NCBI RefSeq assembly: GCF_900155945.1
Contig: NZ_FTMN01000012.1
Location: 1-64,000 of the forward strand
DNA: 64,000 nucleotides
DNA from: Marinobacterium stanieri
GTDB taxonomy: Bacteria; Pseudomonadota; Gammaproteobacteria; Pseudomonadales; Balneatricaceae
Direction: 5' to 3'
Position 1 is the stretch's first letter. Every line of letters starts with the position of its first letter. The translations under genes were made by a program, and so were the position numbers. Shown here piece after piece: positions 18,226 through 26,710 of this stretch. The notes under the pieces were generated by a model. That model worked only from the letters and a program-made list of their open reading frames with translations, did not search any database and had not been told where the DNA came from.

Positions 18226-20157
18226 TCAGGCGTAGTAGTCGACCAGACCCACCGCGACGGCACTGCCCGGCAGCGACTCAGAATCCAGCTCACCAGTGCC
18301 TCCGCCGGCATATCCACCGGTTCGCCCCTCGGAGCCACCGCGGCTGTCAGAGCCCTGTCCATTACTGGACGAATCATCCGAGATGGCGCCTTCACTCAGC
18401 TCCAGCCCCTGTTCGGCCAACATTTCGCGAAGCCTGGGCATCTGTTGTTCCAGAGCATCTCTCACTGCGGGGTTAGGGCTGGTAAAACTGACACTGATCT
18501 GGTCCTGTCCCTGAACATGTACCCTAATCTGCATGGAACCCAGCTCTGGCGGGTCCAGCTGGATTTGGGCGCTGCGCGGGCCATGCTGAGCCATCATGAT
18601 CATGCGCTCGCCTACCGCCTGCCCCCAGCGGGGTGTCAGCAACTGCGGATGCGCATTGAACAGTTGTTGAGCCTGGGCCTGGGCAGCCTGAGGGTTACGC
18701 GGCTGAGCCGCCTGCGTATTCTGGGTGGTACCTGACTGGGTACCGGAGTCCTGTCGCTGACTGCCACTGTCACCGCTCTCTGACCCCATACCGCCGGCAC
18801 CACCGCCCCCAGTGTTCAAAGCACTCACATCCACTCGACCGCCGGCTTCAGCGCCGCGTACCTGAGCAGGATCAAGCTGAGCCTGTCGCGCCGATGCGTT
18901 GTCAGCAGGGACGGAAGGTGCAACCAACTGCGTAGGGGCTCGATTCTCGCCACTGCCTTGCTGGGTCTGCTTTGCCTGAACCGCATCCTGACTGGCCAGG
19001 ATAGTAACAGGGTCAGGCGCCGCCTCAGCACCCGCTTGGGCGGTTGCTGCCCCATTGGCTGCAGTTTGAGACGCCGGGGTAGCCGATGCCGAGGTTTGCC
19101 CGGCACTCACGGGCACCTTGGCATCTCCTTCAAGTGTTCCAGCCTGACCACCCTGTGCTGTTTCAGCATTGGCCGTTCCACTCAAGGGATGGGGCTGGGC
19201 AGATGCGTTATCCACCGCGCCATTGGCCGCAACCCTTGCTTGCGCCTCTACACGCGCCTGCTCGGCTGCGCTTGCAGGTAGCTGAGTGCGATTCTCACGC
19301 CCCTGATCTTCTGGAGATATTCCGGGTTGTTGAGTCTGAGTTTCAGCCATTAGCGACTGAGCCTTGGCAGCAGTTTGCTGCTGAGTCGCTTGACGTGCAT
19401 CTTGCTGAGCCTGGTTGCGCAGCTGTGACTCTGTCAGTTCCTGCTGGCCTGCCTGCTTTTGTTGAGCGCTCTGCTGAGCCTGCTGTTTTGTACGCTGCTG
19501 AGCTTGTTGCTGAGTTTGCATCGCCTGCTGCTCAGCCGTTTGCTGAGCTTGAGCCTGCTGCTCAACCTGAGTCAGCGCCTGCTGTCCCGCTTGCGTTTGA
19601 GCAGCCAACTGCTGCTGATTCAAAGCAGACTGTTCAGGAGCATTCCCGTTAACACCCGCCGCTCCGGACGCTGCATTGGTGGCTTGAGTGCTTTGCTGAA
19701 CCGGTCGAGACTCTTGAGGTGGCTGCTGGCCCGCCGGCAGCTGTGCAGATTGCACTTGGCCCGATACGGTAGATGTGGGCTTGGTGTCGGTTGTTTGCGC
19801 CTGACCAGCGGCACCCTGAACAGAAGCCTGTGCAGTCCCCGCTTGCGGAGGCATACCATTCAGGTTGCCGGCATCCTGTTGACCCGTTTGCACATCAGCA
19901 GCGGCTGCGCCATCTTCAGTATCCGCCTCCGCGCTATCCACCGGCAATCGGCCTGGCAAGTTTTCGCCCTCGGCAGGCAAAGTCTGGCCGTTTGCCGCCA
20001 CTTTGCCCTGTGCTTGCAAGCTGCCCTGAAACAGCAGTTGGAAACTGCCGGGAGCCGCGCCCTGAGCGCCAGCAGCCATGCCATTGACCGGCGTCTGCAT
20101 TGAACTGAGATCAAGCAAGGAGGGACTGGTTTGACTGGGTGCTTTAACAATGGCCAT
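18226..20157 (-). CDS. fliK: Flagellar hook-length control protein FliK (Gln-rich)
   Basis: Secreted ruler that measures hook length and triggers the FlhB switch. 643 residues. The N-terminal half is extremely rich in Gln and Ala (about residues 130-280), consistent with a disordered ruler. The C-terminal FLK domain is recognisable: GERMIMMAQHGPRSAQIQL (read as residues about 530-550), DPPELGSMQIRV and PAVRDALEQQMPRLREML. The ATG at 20157 (MAIVKAPSQTS) has AGGAGT 6 bases upstream; the longer TTG start at 20184 has none. Substantially longer than enteric FliK (about 400). Confidence 0.92.
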   Translation of the reverse strand: MAIVKAPSQTSPSLLDLSSMQTPVNGMAAGAQGAAPGSFQLLFQGSLQAQGKVAANGQTLPAEGENLPGRLPVDSAEADTEDGAAAADVQTGQQDAGNLNGMPPQAGTAQASVQGAAGQAQTTDTKPTSTVSGQVQSAQLPAGQQPPQESRPVQQSTQATNAASGAAGVNGNAPEQSALNQQQLAAQTQAGQQALTQVEQQAQAQQTAEQQAMQTQQQAQQRTKQQAQQSAQQKQAGQQELTESQLRNQAQQDARQATQQQTAAKAQSLMAETQTQQPGISPEDQGRENRTQLPASAAEQARVEAQARVAANGAVDNASAQPHPLSGTANAETAQGGQAGTLEGDAKVPVSAGQTSASATPASQTAANGAATAQAGAEAAPDPVTILASQDAVQAKQTQQGSGENRAPTQLVAPSVPADNASARQAQLDPAQVRGAEAGGRVDVSALNTGGGGAGGMGSESGDSGSQRQDSGTQSGTTQNTQAAQPRNPQAAQAQAQQLFNAHPQLLTPRWGQAVGERMIMMAQHGPRSAQIQLDPPELGSMQIRVHVQGQDQISVSFTSPNPAVRDALEQQMPRLREMLAEQGLELSEGAISDDSSSNGQGSDSRGGSEGRTGGYAGGGTGELDSESLPGSAVAVGLVDYYA

Positions 20158-20208
20158 GCGGGACTCCTGGTATCCGATAGCCAAGTAAAAGCAATTAAGA
20201 TGCCAACG

Positions 20209-20655
20209 TTAGATATATTGCGGCCTGCGATGCTGGGAACGTTCGTCGATTTCCTGCTGCAGCTGCTTGTCAGCCTGACGCACTTCGGTTTCACGCGCCT
20301 TGCGAATCAGCTCTTCAATGCCCTTCTCCTTGGCATAGGCCTGCTGCCAAAAGGCACGTACCTGCTGCAACTGGTCCCGCGCCTGCACCAGCGCCTGTTC
20401 TTGTACCTGGATCGTTGAGTTGATCTTTTGCAGGAAGGATTGCTGTGCGTGCAGGGTACCGATATTCATGCCCTGCTGACCCACCTGGGTATACTGCTGC
20501 TGGTATTCCCCCAGGTATTGCTGCAACTGATCAATACCGCGCTCGCCCTGCTCGACCCGCTGCTGGGCTTCGGCAAGATAGCGCTCGGCTTCACGGCGCT
20601 TTCGCTCCGCCACTGCCAATACCACTTCCAACCTTTGAGATCTTGGTTTCGCCAT
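20209..20655 (-). CDS. fliJ: Flagellar export chaperone FliJ
   Basis: 148 residues, almost entirely a coiled coil of charged and Gln residues (LAVAERKRREAERYLAEAQQ onward), as expected for the FliJ stalk that inserts in the FliI hexamer. AGGAG lies 7 bases before the ATG. It follows fliI by 14 bases. Confidence 0.9.
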   Translation of the reverse strand: MAKPRSQRLEVVLAVAERKRREAERYLAEAQQRVEQGERGIDQLQQYLGEYQQQYTQVGQQGMNIGTLHAQQSFLQKINSTIQVQEQALVQARDQLQQVRAFWQQAYAKEKGIEELIRKARETEVRQADKQLQQEIDERSQHRRPQYI

Positions 20656-20669
20656 CCATTACTCCTGTA

Positions 20670-22067
20670 TCAGGGTACCCGCCGAATGCCCGGCTGCCCT
20701 GCTTTTGGCTGCGCACCAGCCTGGGCATTGCCCTGCTGCGGCGGTGTACTCATCACCATGGCCAGCGCCTGCATGGACCGTTGCAGGGGCATGGGTTCAT
20801 TCATGCTCTGCTGCAAATAAGCCTTGATGGTCGGCATCATATCAATGGCACGGTCGGTTTCAGGGTCGCTGCCACGGGCATAGGCCCCCACCGAGATCAA
20901 GTCGGCATTCTGACTGTATCGTGAGTACAGGCGTTTGAACTGCAGTGCCAGACTCAGCTGGGAATCATCCACAATCTGCGGCATGGCACGGCTGATCGAG
21001 GCTTCGATATCAATGGCCGGATAATGCCCCTGTTCTGCCAGGGAGCGAGCCAACACCACATGCCCATCCAGAATAGCACGCGCCGAGTCGGCCACTGGGT
21101 CCTGCTGGTCATCCCCTTCCGTGAGCACCGTATAAAAGGCGGTAATGGAGCCACCACCCGTCTCGCCGTTACCGGCACGTTCCACCAGCTTGGGCAGCTT
21201 GGCAAACACCGATGGCGGATAGCCCTTGGTGGCCGGCGGCTCTCCCACGGCAAGCGCGATTTCACGCTGCGCCTGGGCATAGCGTGTCAGCGAATCCATC
21301 AGCAGCAGTACATTTTTACCCTGGGCACGAAAGTATTCGGCAATTCGCGTGGTCAGCTGCGCCGCGCGAAGGCGCATCAAAGGGGAATCATCGGCCGGTG
21401 AGGCCACCACGACCGAGCGCGCCATGCCCTCAGCCCCCAGGCTGTGATCGATAAATTCACGCACCTCGCGGCCACGCTCGCCAATCAAGCCCACGACAGT
21501 GATCTCCGCTTCGGTAAAGCGCGTCATCATCCCCAGTAAGACCGACTTACCGACACCACTACCTGCAAACAGCCCCAAACGCTGCCCCCGGCCCACCGTC
21601 AGCAAGCCGTTAATGGCGCGCACACCCACGTCGAGAGTTTGTTCTATCGGGTGACGGTGCAGCGGGTTGATGGTTTCGCCGGACAGCGTCACCAGATCAT
21701 CGGGCGCCAGCGGCCCTTTACCATCCAGCGGCCGCCCTATGCCATCGATGACACGCCCCAGCAGACCGAACCCGACCGGCACCAGGCTGGCACCGACTCG
21801 CGGGCGCACGGCCGCACCGGGGGCAAGGCCATCTACGCTGTCCAGAGGCATCAGATAGATGCGATCACCGGCAAAGCCGACCACTTCCGCTTCCACCTCA
21901 CCCTCGTCCTGCAACGACACCAGGCAGTAATCTCCCAGCGCCACTTTGAGCCCTACGGCTTCCAGGGTAAGGCCGATCAAACGGGTAACCCGCCCTTCCA
22001 CTTCCGGGCGCGGCGATTCGTAATCGATATGACGGTAGCGGTTGAGACGGTGAGCCAGATCCGGCAT
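20670..22067 (-). CDS. fliI: Flagellum-specific ATPase FliI
   Basis: Export ATPase related to F1 beta subunits, 465 residues. Walker A GSGVGKSV at 169-176, the family PLDGKGPL and [11 protein letters not shown] segments, Walker [17 protein letters not shown] and the [20 protein letters not shown] stretch are present. The C terminus has an extra Gln/Ala/Pro tail. Placed between fliH (its regulator) and fliJ. Confidence 0.96.
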   Translation of the reverse strand: MPDLAHRLNRYRHIDYESPRPEVEGRVTRLIGLTLEAVGLKVALGDYCLVSLQDEGEVEAEVVGFAGDRIYLMPLDSVDGLAPGAAVRPRVGASLVPVGFGLLGRVIDGIGRPLDGKGPLAPDDLVTLSGETINPLHRHPIEQTLDVGVRAINGLLTVGRGQRLGLFAGSGVGKSVLLGMMTRFTEAEITVVGLIGERGREVREFIDHSLGAEGMARSVVVASPADDSPLMRLRAAQLTTRIAEYFRAQGKNVLLLMDSLTRYAQAQREIALAVGEPPATKGYPPSVFAKLPKLVERAGNGETGGGSITAFYTVLTEGDDQQDPVADSARAILDGHVVLARSLAEQGHYPAIDIEASISRAMPQIVDDSQLSLALQFKRLYSRYSQNADLISVGAYARGSDPETDRAIDMMPTIKAYLQQSMNEPMPLQRSMQALAMVMSTPPQQGNAQAGAQPKAGQPGIRRVP

Positions 22068-22079
22068 GAGACAGCCTCG

Positions 22080-22829
22080 TTATTGGGAAGAAGAATCGGG
22101 CGTTTTGATCAACCGGGCTCGCAGCTGTTCCGCTACCTGAGCGAAACGCTGCTCCACCTGATAGTCGACGCGGCAGTTGCCACTTTCCAGCACACAGCTA
22201 CCCGGCTCCAGCTCGGGGTCAGGTTTGAGCTTAAGTGCCAAATCACCCAACAGCGGTTCCAGCGGTGCCACCTGGTCCGGCGCAATACGCAGGCTGAGAC
22301 TGCCTTCACCCTCGGGCAGCTGTTCCAGAGCGTCATGGACACTGCGCGCAAGCACGTCAATATTTTGACTAAGCTCTGCCTTCACGGTGGCCTGGGCAAG
22401 CTCGATCACCAGATTCACCAGCGCCTCTTCCAGCGCCTCCCGCTCGTGTTCCAGCGGCTTCTGTAACAACTCGATGAGTCCATCCAGGCGCTGCAGGCGT
22501 TCATTTATCTGCGCCTGTCCCGCTTCCAGTCCCTGTTGCAGCCCCTCCTGGTAGCCTTGCTCACGCCCCTGGGCCATGCCCTCGGCATGCCCTTCTGCCT
22601 GACCTTCACGGCGGGCTTCTTCACAGATCTCTTCCCACTGCGTAAGCGTCAGCTTTTCGGCAAAAATCTCTTCTTCAACGACGGAGACATCGACATCTTC
22701 GAGGGGGGATGGCGGCTTGCGGGCCAGTGCCTGTACCACCGGGGCTTCACCGCCCACATCAGGGGGCAACCAGGGCTTTACGGCATCCGCGTCACTGGCA
22801 CGGATACGTATGGGCTGATCCTTTTTCAT
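22080..22829 (-). CDS. fliH: Flagellar assembly protein FliH
   Basis: Regulator of FliI, 249 residues. The central part has the GxxxG-like Gly/Gln/Glu-rich helix typical of FliH (GQAEGHAEGMAQGREQGYQE), and the C terminus has the V-type ATPase E-subunit-like fold (LSLRIAPDQVAPLEPLL...). ATG shares its A with the fliG stop (TGATG). Confidence 0.93.
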   Translation of the reverse strand: MKKDQPIRIRASDADAVKPWLPPDVGGEAPVVQALARKPPSPLEDVDVSVVEEEIFAEKLTLTQWEEICEEARREGQAEGHAEGMAQGREQGYQEGLQQGLEAGQAQINERLQRLDGLIELLQKPLEHEREALEEALVNLVIELAQATVKAELSQNIDVLARSVHDALEQLPEGEGSLSLRIAPDQVAPLEPLLGDLALKLKPDPELEPGSCVLESGNCRVDYQVEQRFAQVAEQLRARLIKTPDSSSQ

Positions 22830-23833
22830 CAGATCATCTCTTCACCGGAGCCACCCAGCATAATCTCGCCATCATCGGCCAGACGGCGTGCCACGGTAAG
22901 AATCTCTTTCTGTGCCTCTTCCACTTCAGACACGCGTACCGGCCCCTTGGCTTCAAGGTCGTCACGCAACAGTTCCGCGGCACGCTTGGACATGTTCTTG
23001 AACACCTTCTCCTGCAGCGCATTATCTGCACCCTTAAGTGCCAGCACCAGGTTGTCGGTGGAGATTTCGCGCAGGATCACCTGAATGCCACGGTCGTCCA
23101 CATCAATCAGGTTGTCGAATACGAACATGAGATCGGAGATTTCGGTTGCCAGGCCTTCGTCGTTGTCGCGAATACCATCCATGAGTTCCGCCTCCAGGTT
23201 GGAGTCGAGGAAGTTCATGATATTGGCGGCAGAGCGCACGCCGCCGAGGGTACGCGACTGGCTGGCCTTGCTGCCGGTGAACTGGGATTCAAACATGTCA
23301 TTGAGCTCCTGCAGCGCCTGCGGCTGGATACGATCCAGCGCGGCAATACGCATGAGGATATCAAGACGGGACTTTTCATCGAAGTAGGTCAGTACAACCG
23401 AGGCCTGATCCGGGTCAAGGTAGGCAATCACGACCGCCTGAATCTGCGGGTGCTCATATCGCAGCATCTCCGCCACCTGGCGCGGGTCCATCCAGCGCAA
23501 CGTGTCCAGACCCGAGGTGTTGGTACTGAAGAGAATACGGTCGATCAGTGTTTTGGCTTTCTCTTCACCCAGCGCCTGATTGAGCATGGCGCGGATATAG
23601 CGGTCATTGTTGATACCAATGCCGGTCTGGTCACTGACCACGTTCATGAAGTCAGCCACTACCGCTTCAACACGGGACTGGGGCACATTGTCGAGCTGGG
23701 TCATGGCCTCGCCGATCTTCTGTACTTCCTTCGGCCCCAGGTGCTTGAGGATTTCAGCGGCATCAGACTCACCCAGGCTGATCAACAGAATCGCTGCTTT
23801 CTGGATGTCGTTCAGTTCAGCATCACTGCTCAT
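22829..23833 (-). CDS. fliG: Flagellar motor switch protein FliG
   Basis: Torque-generating C-ring protein, 334 residues. N-terminal FliF-binding domain (KAAILLISLGESDAAEILKHLGPKEV as a run from about residue 12), the middle EHPQ motif (YEHPQ at about 128) and the C-terminal charged torque helix (DDRGIQVILREIS). The start overlaps the end of fliF by 11 bases, which favours coupling of MS-ring and rotor synthesis. Confidence 0.96.
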   Translation of the reverse strand: MSSDAELNDIQKAAILLISLGESDAAEILKHLGPKEVQKIGEAMTQLDNVPQSRVEAVVADFMNVVSDQTGIGINNDRYIRAMLNQALGEEKAKTLIDRILFSTNTSGLDTLRWMDPRQVAEMLRYEHPQIQAVVIAYLDPDQASVVLTYFDEKSRLDILMRIAALDRIQPQALQELNDMFESQFTGSKASQSRTLGGVRSAANIMNFLDSNLEAELMDGIRDNDEGLATEISDLMFVFDNLIDVDDRGIQVILREISTDNLVLALKGADNALQEKVFKNMSKRAAELLRDDLEAKGPVRVSEVEEAQKEILTVARRLADDGEIMLGGSGEEMI

Positions 23834-25514
23834 TATCGATTACCCACTGACGAACGGCCTGGGCCACTTTTTCCGGATCTTCCGCAACCATACTGCGGAT
23901 GGCATTAAGCTGATAATCAAAACTCTCATTGGGCGTTGGCAAAATGCCGCGATCGCCGCCGGTACCCAAAGTAACCTTGTCCTCGGATACATCAGCACCT
24001 TCCAGGCCTTCCAGGTCTGCCGAGATTTCACCCGCCGGCCCCAGTGAGACTACATCCTTGGTTTTACCGGCATCGGCCAGACTGCGCAGGATGGGGCGCA
24101 ATACAAAGAATACCAGAATCAGGACAAACAGCGCGGCCATCACCTGTTTAAGCAGATCCCAGAACCAGTCCTGCTCCCAGATGGCAGGATCTTCCATGCT
24201 AATCGGCTCGTCCGGTACAAACGGCGAGTTGATCACGGTCACGCTGTCGCCCCGCACCGCCGAGTAACCCACGGCATTGCGTACAAGGGTTTGCAGCCGC
24301 TGCAGCTCGTTTTCCGACCAGGTCATGCGCTGAGCTTCGCCGCTTTCAGGGTTGGTCGTCGTCAAATCATCCACCACGACAGCGACGCTAAGACGTTTGA
24401 TCACGCCAGTTTGGTGACGGGTATAACTGAGAGTGCGGTCCAGCTCGTAGTTGCGCACCGCCTGCTCACGGCTGGAGCCGGTACCTGTGGCGCCGGCAGC
24501 ATTGGCAGCGCCAACCGTGCCGGGCTCGATCTGCTCGGGAACTTCATTCGGGCCTGGCGGCTGGTTGGTCAGCGCACCAGGCACACCTCGGGCCAGCTCA
24601 CCCGCGGCACGCTTTTCTTCCAGCGTTTTCTCACTGCGCAGGGCCGGCAGGTCCGGGTTATAGATTTCATCGGCCTGCTCTACCTGGGTGAAATCAATAT
24701 CGGTGGATACTTCTGCACGGAAGTTACCCAGCCCGACCACCGGCTGCAGAATGCTGTTGATGCGGTTAACCAGGGTCTGCTCGACCTGACGGGTGTACTC
24801 CAGCTGCTTGGCCGCCAGCACCACATCTTCATCCTGATCGCGAGTATTAAGCAGACGCCCCTTCTGATCCACAACGGTGACATCATCCACCGCCAATTCA
24901 GGAATGCTGGACGCGACCAGATTGGCAATGGCCGCAACCTGATCACGGGCCAGAGTACGGCCGGAAAACATTTCGATAAAGACAGAGGCGCGGGGTTTGC
25001 GCTGGTCGCGCACAAACACCGACTCCTTGGGCAAGGCCAGGTGCACGCGAGCGGACCGAACCGCCAAAAGACTGCTGATAGTACGTGCCAGCTCACCTTC
25101 CAGGCCACGCCGGAAGCGCGCATTCTCCATGAACTGACTGGTGCCCAGACCCTGTTCCTGCTCCAGCAGTTCAAAGCCAACGGTCTTGTCAGCGGTAAAA
25201 CCCTCGGAGGCCAGTTTCAGGCGCGCCTGGTGCACATGCTCTTCCGGTACCAGAATGGCGCGGCCGTCGGTATCAAACTTGTAGGGAACGCTGTACAGCT
25301 TGAGTTGCTCGATGACTTCATTGGCATCGGCAAAGTTGAGATTGGAGAACAACACCCGATAGTCAGGCTTTTGCGACCAGAGCACCACGGCAAAACCGAT
25401 GGCAATACTGGCAGCCAAACCGATCATAAGACCGAGCTGCCGCAGGATGCCCAGGCTATTGAAGCCGGTCATCAGACTGCCCTTGCCGCTTAATTGTGCT
25501 GCCGTGTTATCCAT
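23823..25514 (-). CDS. fliF: Flagellar MS-ring protein FliF
   Basis: 563 residues. TM1 at about 27-47 (LGLMIGLAASIAIGFAVVLW), two ring-building domains (YRVLFSNLNFADANEVIEQL; ARVHLALPKESVFVRDQRKP), an extended periplasmic insertion with Gly/Ala, TM2 near 450 (VMAALFVLILVFFVLRPI) and a C-terminal FliG-binding tail. 23 bases after fliE. Confidence 0.96.
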   Translation of the reverse strand: MDNTAAQLSGKGSLMTGFNSLGILRQLGLMIGLAASIAIGFAVVLWSQKPDYRVLFSNLNFADANEVIEQLKLYSVPYKFDTDGRAILVPEEHVHQARLKLASEGFTADKTVGFELLEQEQGLGTSQFMENARFRRGLEGELARTISSLLAVRSARVHLALPKESVFVRDQRKPRASVFIEMFSGRTLARDQVAAIANLVASSIPELAVDDVTVVDQKGRLLNTRDQDEDVVLAAKQLEYTRQVEQTLVNRINSILQPVVGLGNFRAEVSTDIDFTQVEQADEIYNPDLPALRSEKTLEEKRAAGELARGVPGALTNQPPGPNEVPEQIEPGTVGAANAAGATGTGSSREQAVRNYELDRTLSYTRHQTGVIKRLSVAVVVDDLTTTNPESGEAQRMTWSENELQRLQTLVRNAVGYSAVRGDSVTVINSPFVPDEPISMEDPAIWEQDWFWDLLKQVMAALFVLILVFFVLRPILRSLADAGKTKDVVSLGPAGEISADLEGLEGADVSEDKVTLGTGGDRGILPTPNESFDYQLNAIRSMVAEDPEKVAQAVRQWVIDNEQ

Positions 25515-25537
25515 TCAATCCTGACCGCTGCCGAGTG

Positions 25538-25891
25538 TTAGATCGGCATCTTCATAACATCTTCATAAGCTGTGACCAGACGGTTGCGCACCTGGGTCAT
25601 TGCCTGAAACGAAACTGAGGCTTTCTGCGCCTGAATCATCACCTGAGGCAGGTCTACCGAGGGGTCACCCTTCTCGTAGGCCGTGCGCAGACGGGATGCT
25701 TCAGACTGATGTTCGTTAACCTTGTCCACAGCGCTTTTGAGCAGATCGGCAAAGCCGCTGCTGTCGGCCTTGCTGATCCCGGACACCTGATTCAGCTCCG
25801 GTGCCTGCACGGGCGCCACGCCCTGCTGCATCTCCTGCCGAATCGTCCGCATCTGCGACAGCAGGCTGTTGATATCAGCACGTTCAATCAT
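25538..25891 (-). CDS. fliE: Flagellar hook-basal body complex protein FliE
   Basis: 117-residue rod adaptor joining the MS ring to the rod. C-terminal FliE pattern VDLPQVMIQAQKASVSFQAM and a terminal LVTAYEDVMKMPI. AGGAG lies 9-10 bases before the ATG. First gene of the block running left; the 184 bases upstream hold the regulatory elements listed separately. Confidence 0.95.
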   Translation of the reverse strand: MIERADINSLLSQMRTIRQEMQQGVAPVQAPELNQVSGISKADSSGFADLLKSAVDKVNEHQSEASRLRTAYEKGDPSVDLPQVMIQAQKASVSFQAMTQVRNRLVTAYEDVMKMPI

Positions 25892-25923
25892 GCTATACCT
25901 CTCCTGTGCGGCAATATTTTGAC

Positions 25924-25951
25924 ATTATAGAGCCTGGCCTAACCTCATCAA
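25924..25951 (-). promoter_or_regulatory. Sigma-70-like promoter candidate upstream of fliE
   Basis: Minus strand carries TTGATG (25951-25946), a 16-base spacer and a perfect TATAAT (25929-25924), 33 bases before the fliE ATG. It could give basal fliE transcription independent of sigma-54, or be chance in AT-rich leader. Confidence 0.3.
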
Positions 25952-25970
25952 GCCGGATAGTACACAAACC

Positions 25971-25984
25971 GACAATAGATTGAC
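25971..25984. promoter_or_regulatory. FleQ-box candidate in the fliE leader
   Basis: GACAATAGATTGAC matches the published Pseudomonas FleQ consensus GTCaNTAAAtTGAC at 11 of 13 defined positions and differs by one base from the perfect palindrome upstream of fleQ (45214-45227). It would lie at about +26 to +39 relative to the predicted sigma-54 start, and FleQ is known to act from downstream sites at fliE in P. aeruginosa. Confidence 0.6.
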
Positions 25985-26019
25985 GATATGTCGGAAAAAG
26001 GCTCCTGCCCTGTGATGCA

Positions 26020-26035
26020 AGCAAAAAACGGGCCA
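26020..26035 (-). promoter_or_regulatory. Sigma-54 (-24/-12) promoter candidate for fliE
   Basis: Minus-strand TGGCCCGTTTTTTGCT fits TGGCACG-N4-TTGCW with one mismatch and has GG and GC 10 bases apart. The predicted start is near 26010, giving a leader of about 118 bases for fliE. The element coincides with the 3' arm and T-run of the terminator of the upstream exonuclease gene. Confidence 0.7.
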
Positions 26036-26045
26036 TACGGCCCGT
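26023..26045 (-). terminator. Rho-independent terminator of the exonuclease gene
   Basis: On the minus strand ACGGGCC-(4-base loop)-GGCCCGT is followed by six T residues, about 30 bases after the exonuclease stop. It should end the symporter/DUF294/exonuclease transcript before fliE. Confidence 0.85.
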
Positions 26046-26075
26046 TCTCTCAATTCAATATACAGGATTTGCCGC

Positions 26076-26705
26076 TCAGTAGATATTTTTCGGTGTTTCA
26101 CCGTACTTCAGACGGACATACATCAAGGCAACCGTGATCGCATCACCCAACGCAGTATGTCGTTCGAGGATGGGGATATCCAATTTGCCGGCAATGGTAT
26201 CGAAGCGCAGGTCCACGTCGCCACCGACATGCTTCCACTTGATGATGTCGTGGTAGACGTGGGACAGCTCAACCGCCTTGTTGGGCAAACCGAACCCCAA
26301 CTGGGGACGCAGAAACTTGTCCAGCACACGTACATCAAAGTTGACGTAATAGCCCAGAATGGGTCGGTTGCCAACAAACTCCAGTACCTGTTTCAACGCA
26401 TCTTCAAGCTCGATACCATCAACCAGATCCTGCGCCCTGAGCTTGTGAATCTTGATGGAATCGCCGCTTAGACTCGCCGGCGGCTTGAGTTTTATATCCA
26501 GGCGGTCACTGGTAATGACCTTGCGGCCCTTAATCCGTACTGCACCGATCGACAGGATCTCGGCCTTTTTCACATCCAGACTGGTGGTTTCACAATCCAG
26601 GGATACGACCTCGTCACCCTTGTAAGGTTCGAACAGCTCCGCCCAGGGCCCTTCCCGATGCTCCTTGCGTTCCTTATAGCGCCGTATCGAGCGCGGAATG
26701 ATCAT
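26076..26705 (-). CDS. DnaQ-like DEDDh 3'-5' exonuclease
   Basis: 209-residue RNase T/DnaQ-superfamily exonuclease. Exo I is SLDCETTSLD (D37 and E39 metal ligands), Exo II GYYVNFDVRVLDK, and Exo III HTALGDAITVA with the His/Asp pair. The N-terminal 30 residues are basic. It resembles the epsilon-like exonucleases often encoded beside DUF294 proteins in acs loci of pseudomonads and vibrios; its substrate is unknown. ATG at 26705, 5 bases after the DUF294 stop, followed by a strong terminator. Confidence 0.85.
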   Translation of the reverse strand: MIIPRSIRRYKERKEHREGPWAELFEPYKGDEVVSLDCETTSLDVKKAEILSIGAVRIKGRKVITSDRLDIKLKPPASLSGDSIKIHKLRAQDLVDGIELEDALKQVLEFVGNRPILGYYVNFDVRVLDKFLRPQLGFGLPNKAVELSHVYHDIIKWKHVGGDVDLRFDTIAGKLDIPILERHTALGDAITVALMYVRLKYGETPKNIY

Positions 26706-26710
26706 CTGTA

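Noticed and set aside
23823-23833. Apparent frameshift between fliF and fliG
   Set aside because: It is an ordinary 11-base overlap; both proteins are full length with intact termini.
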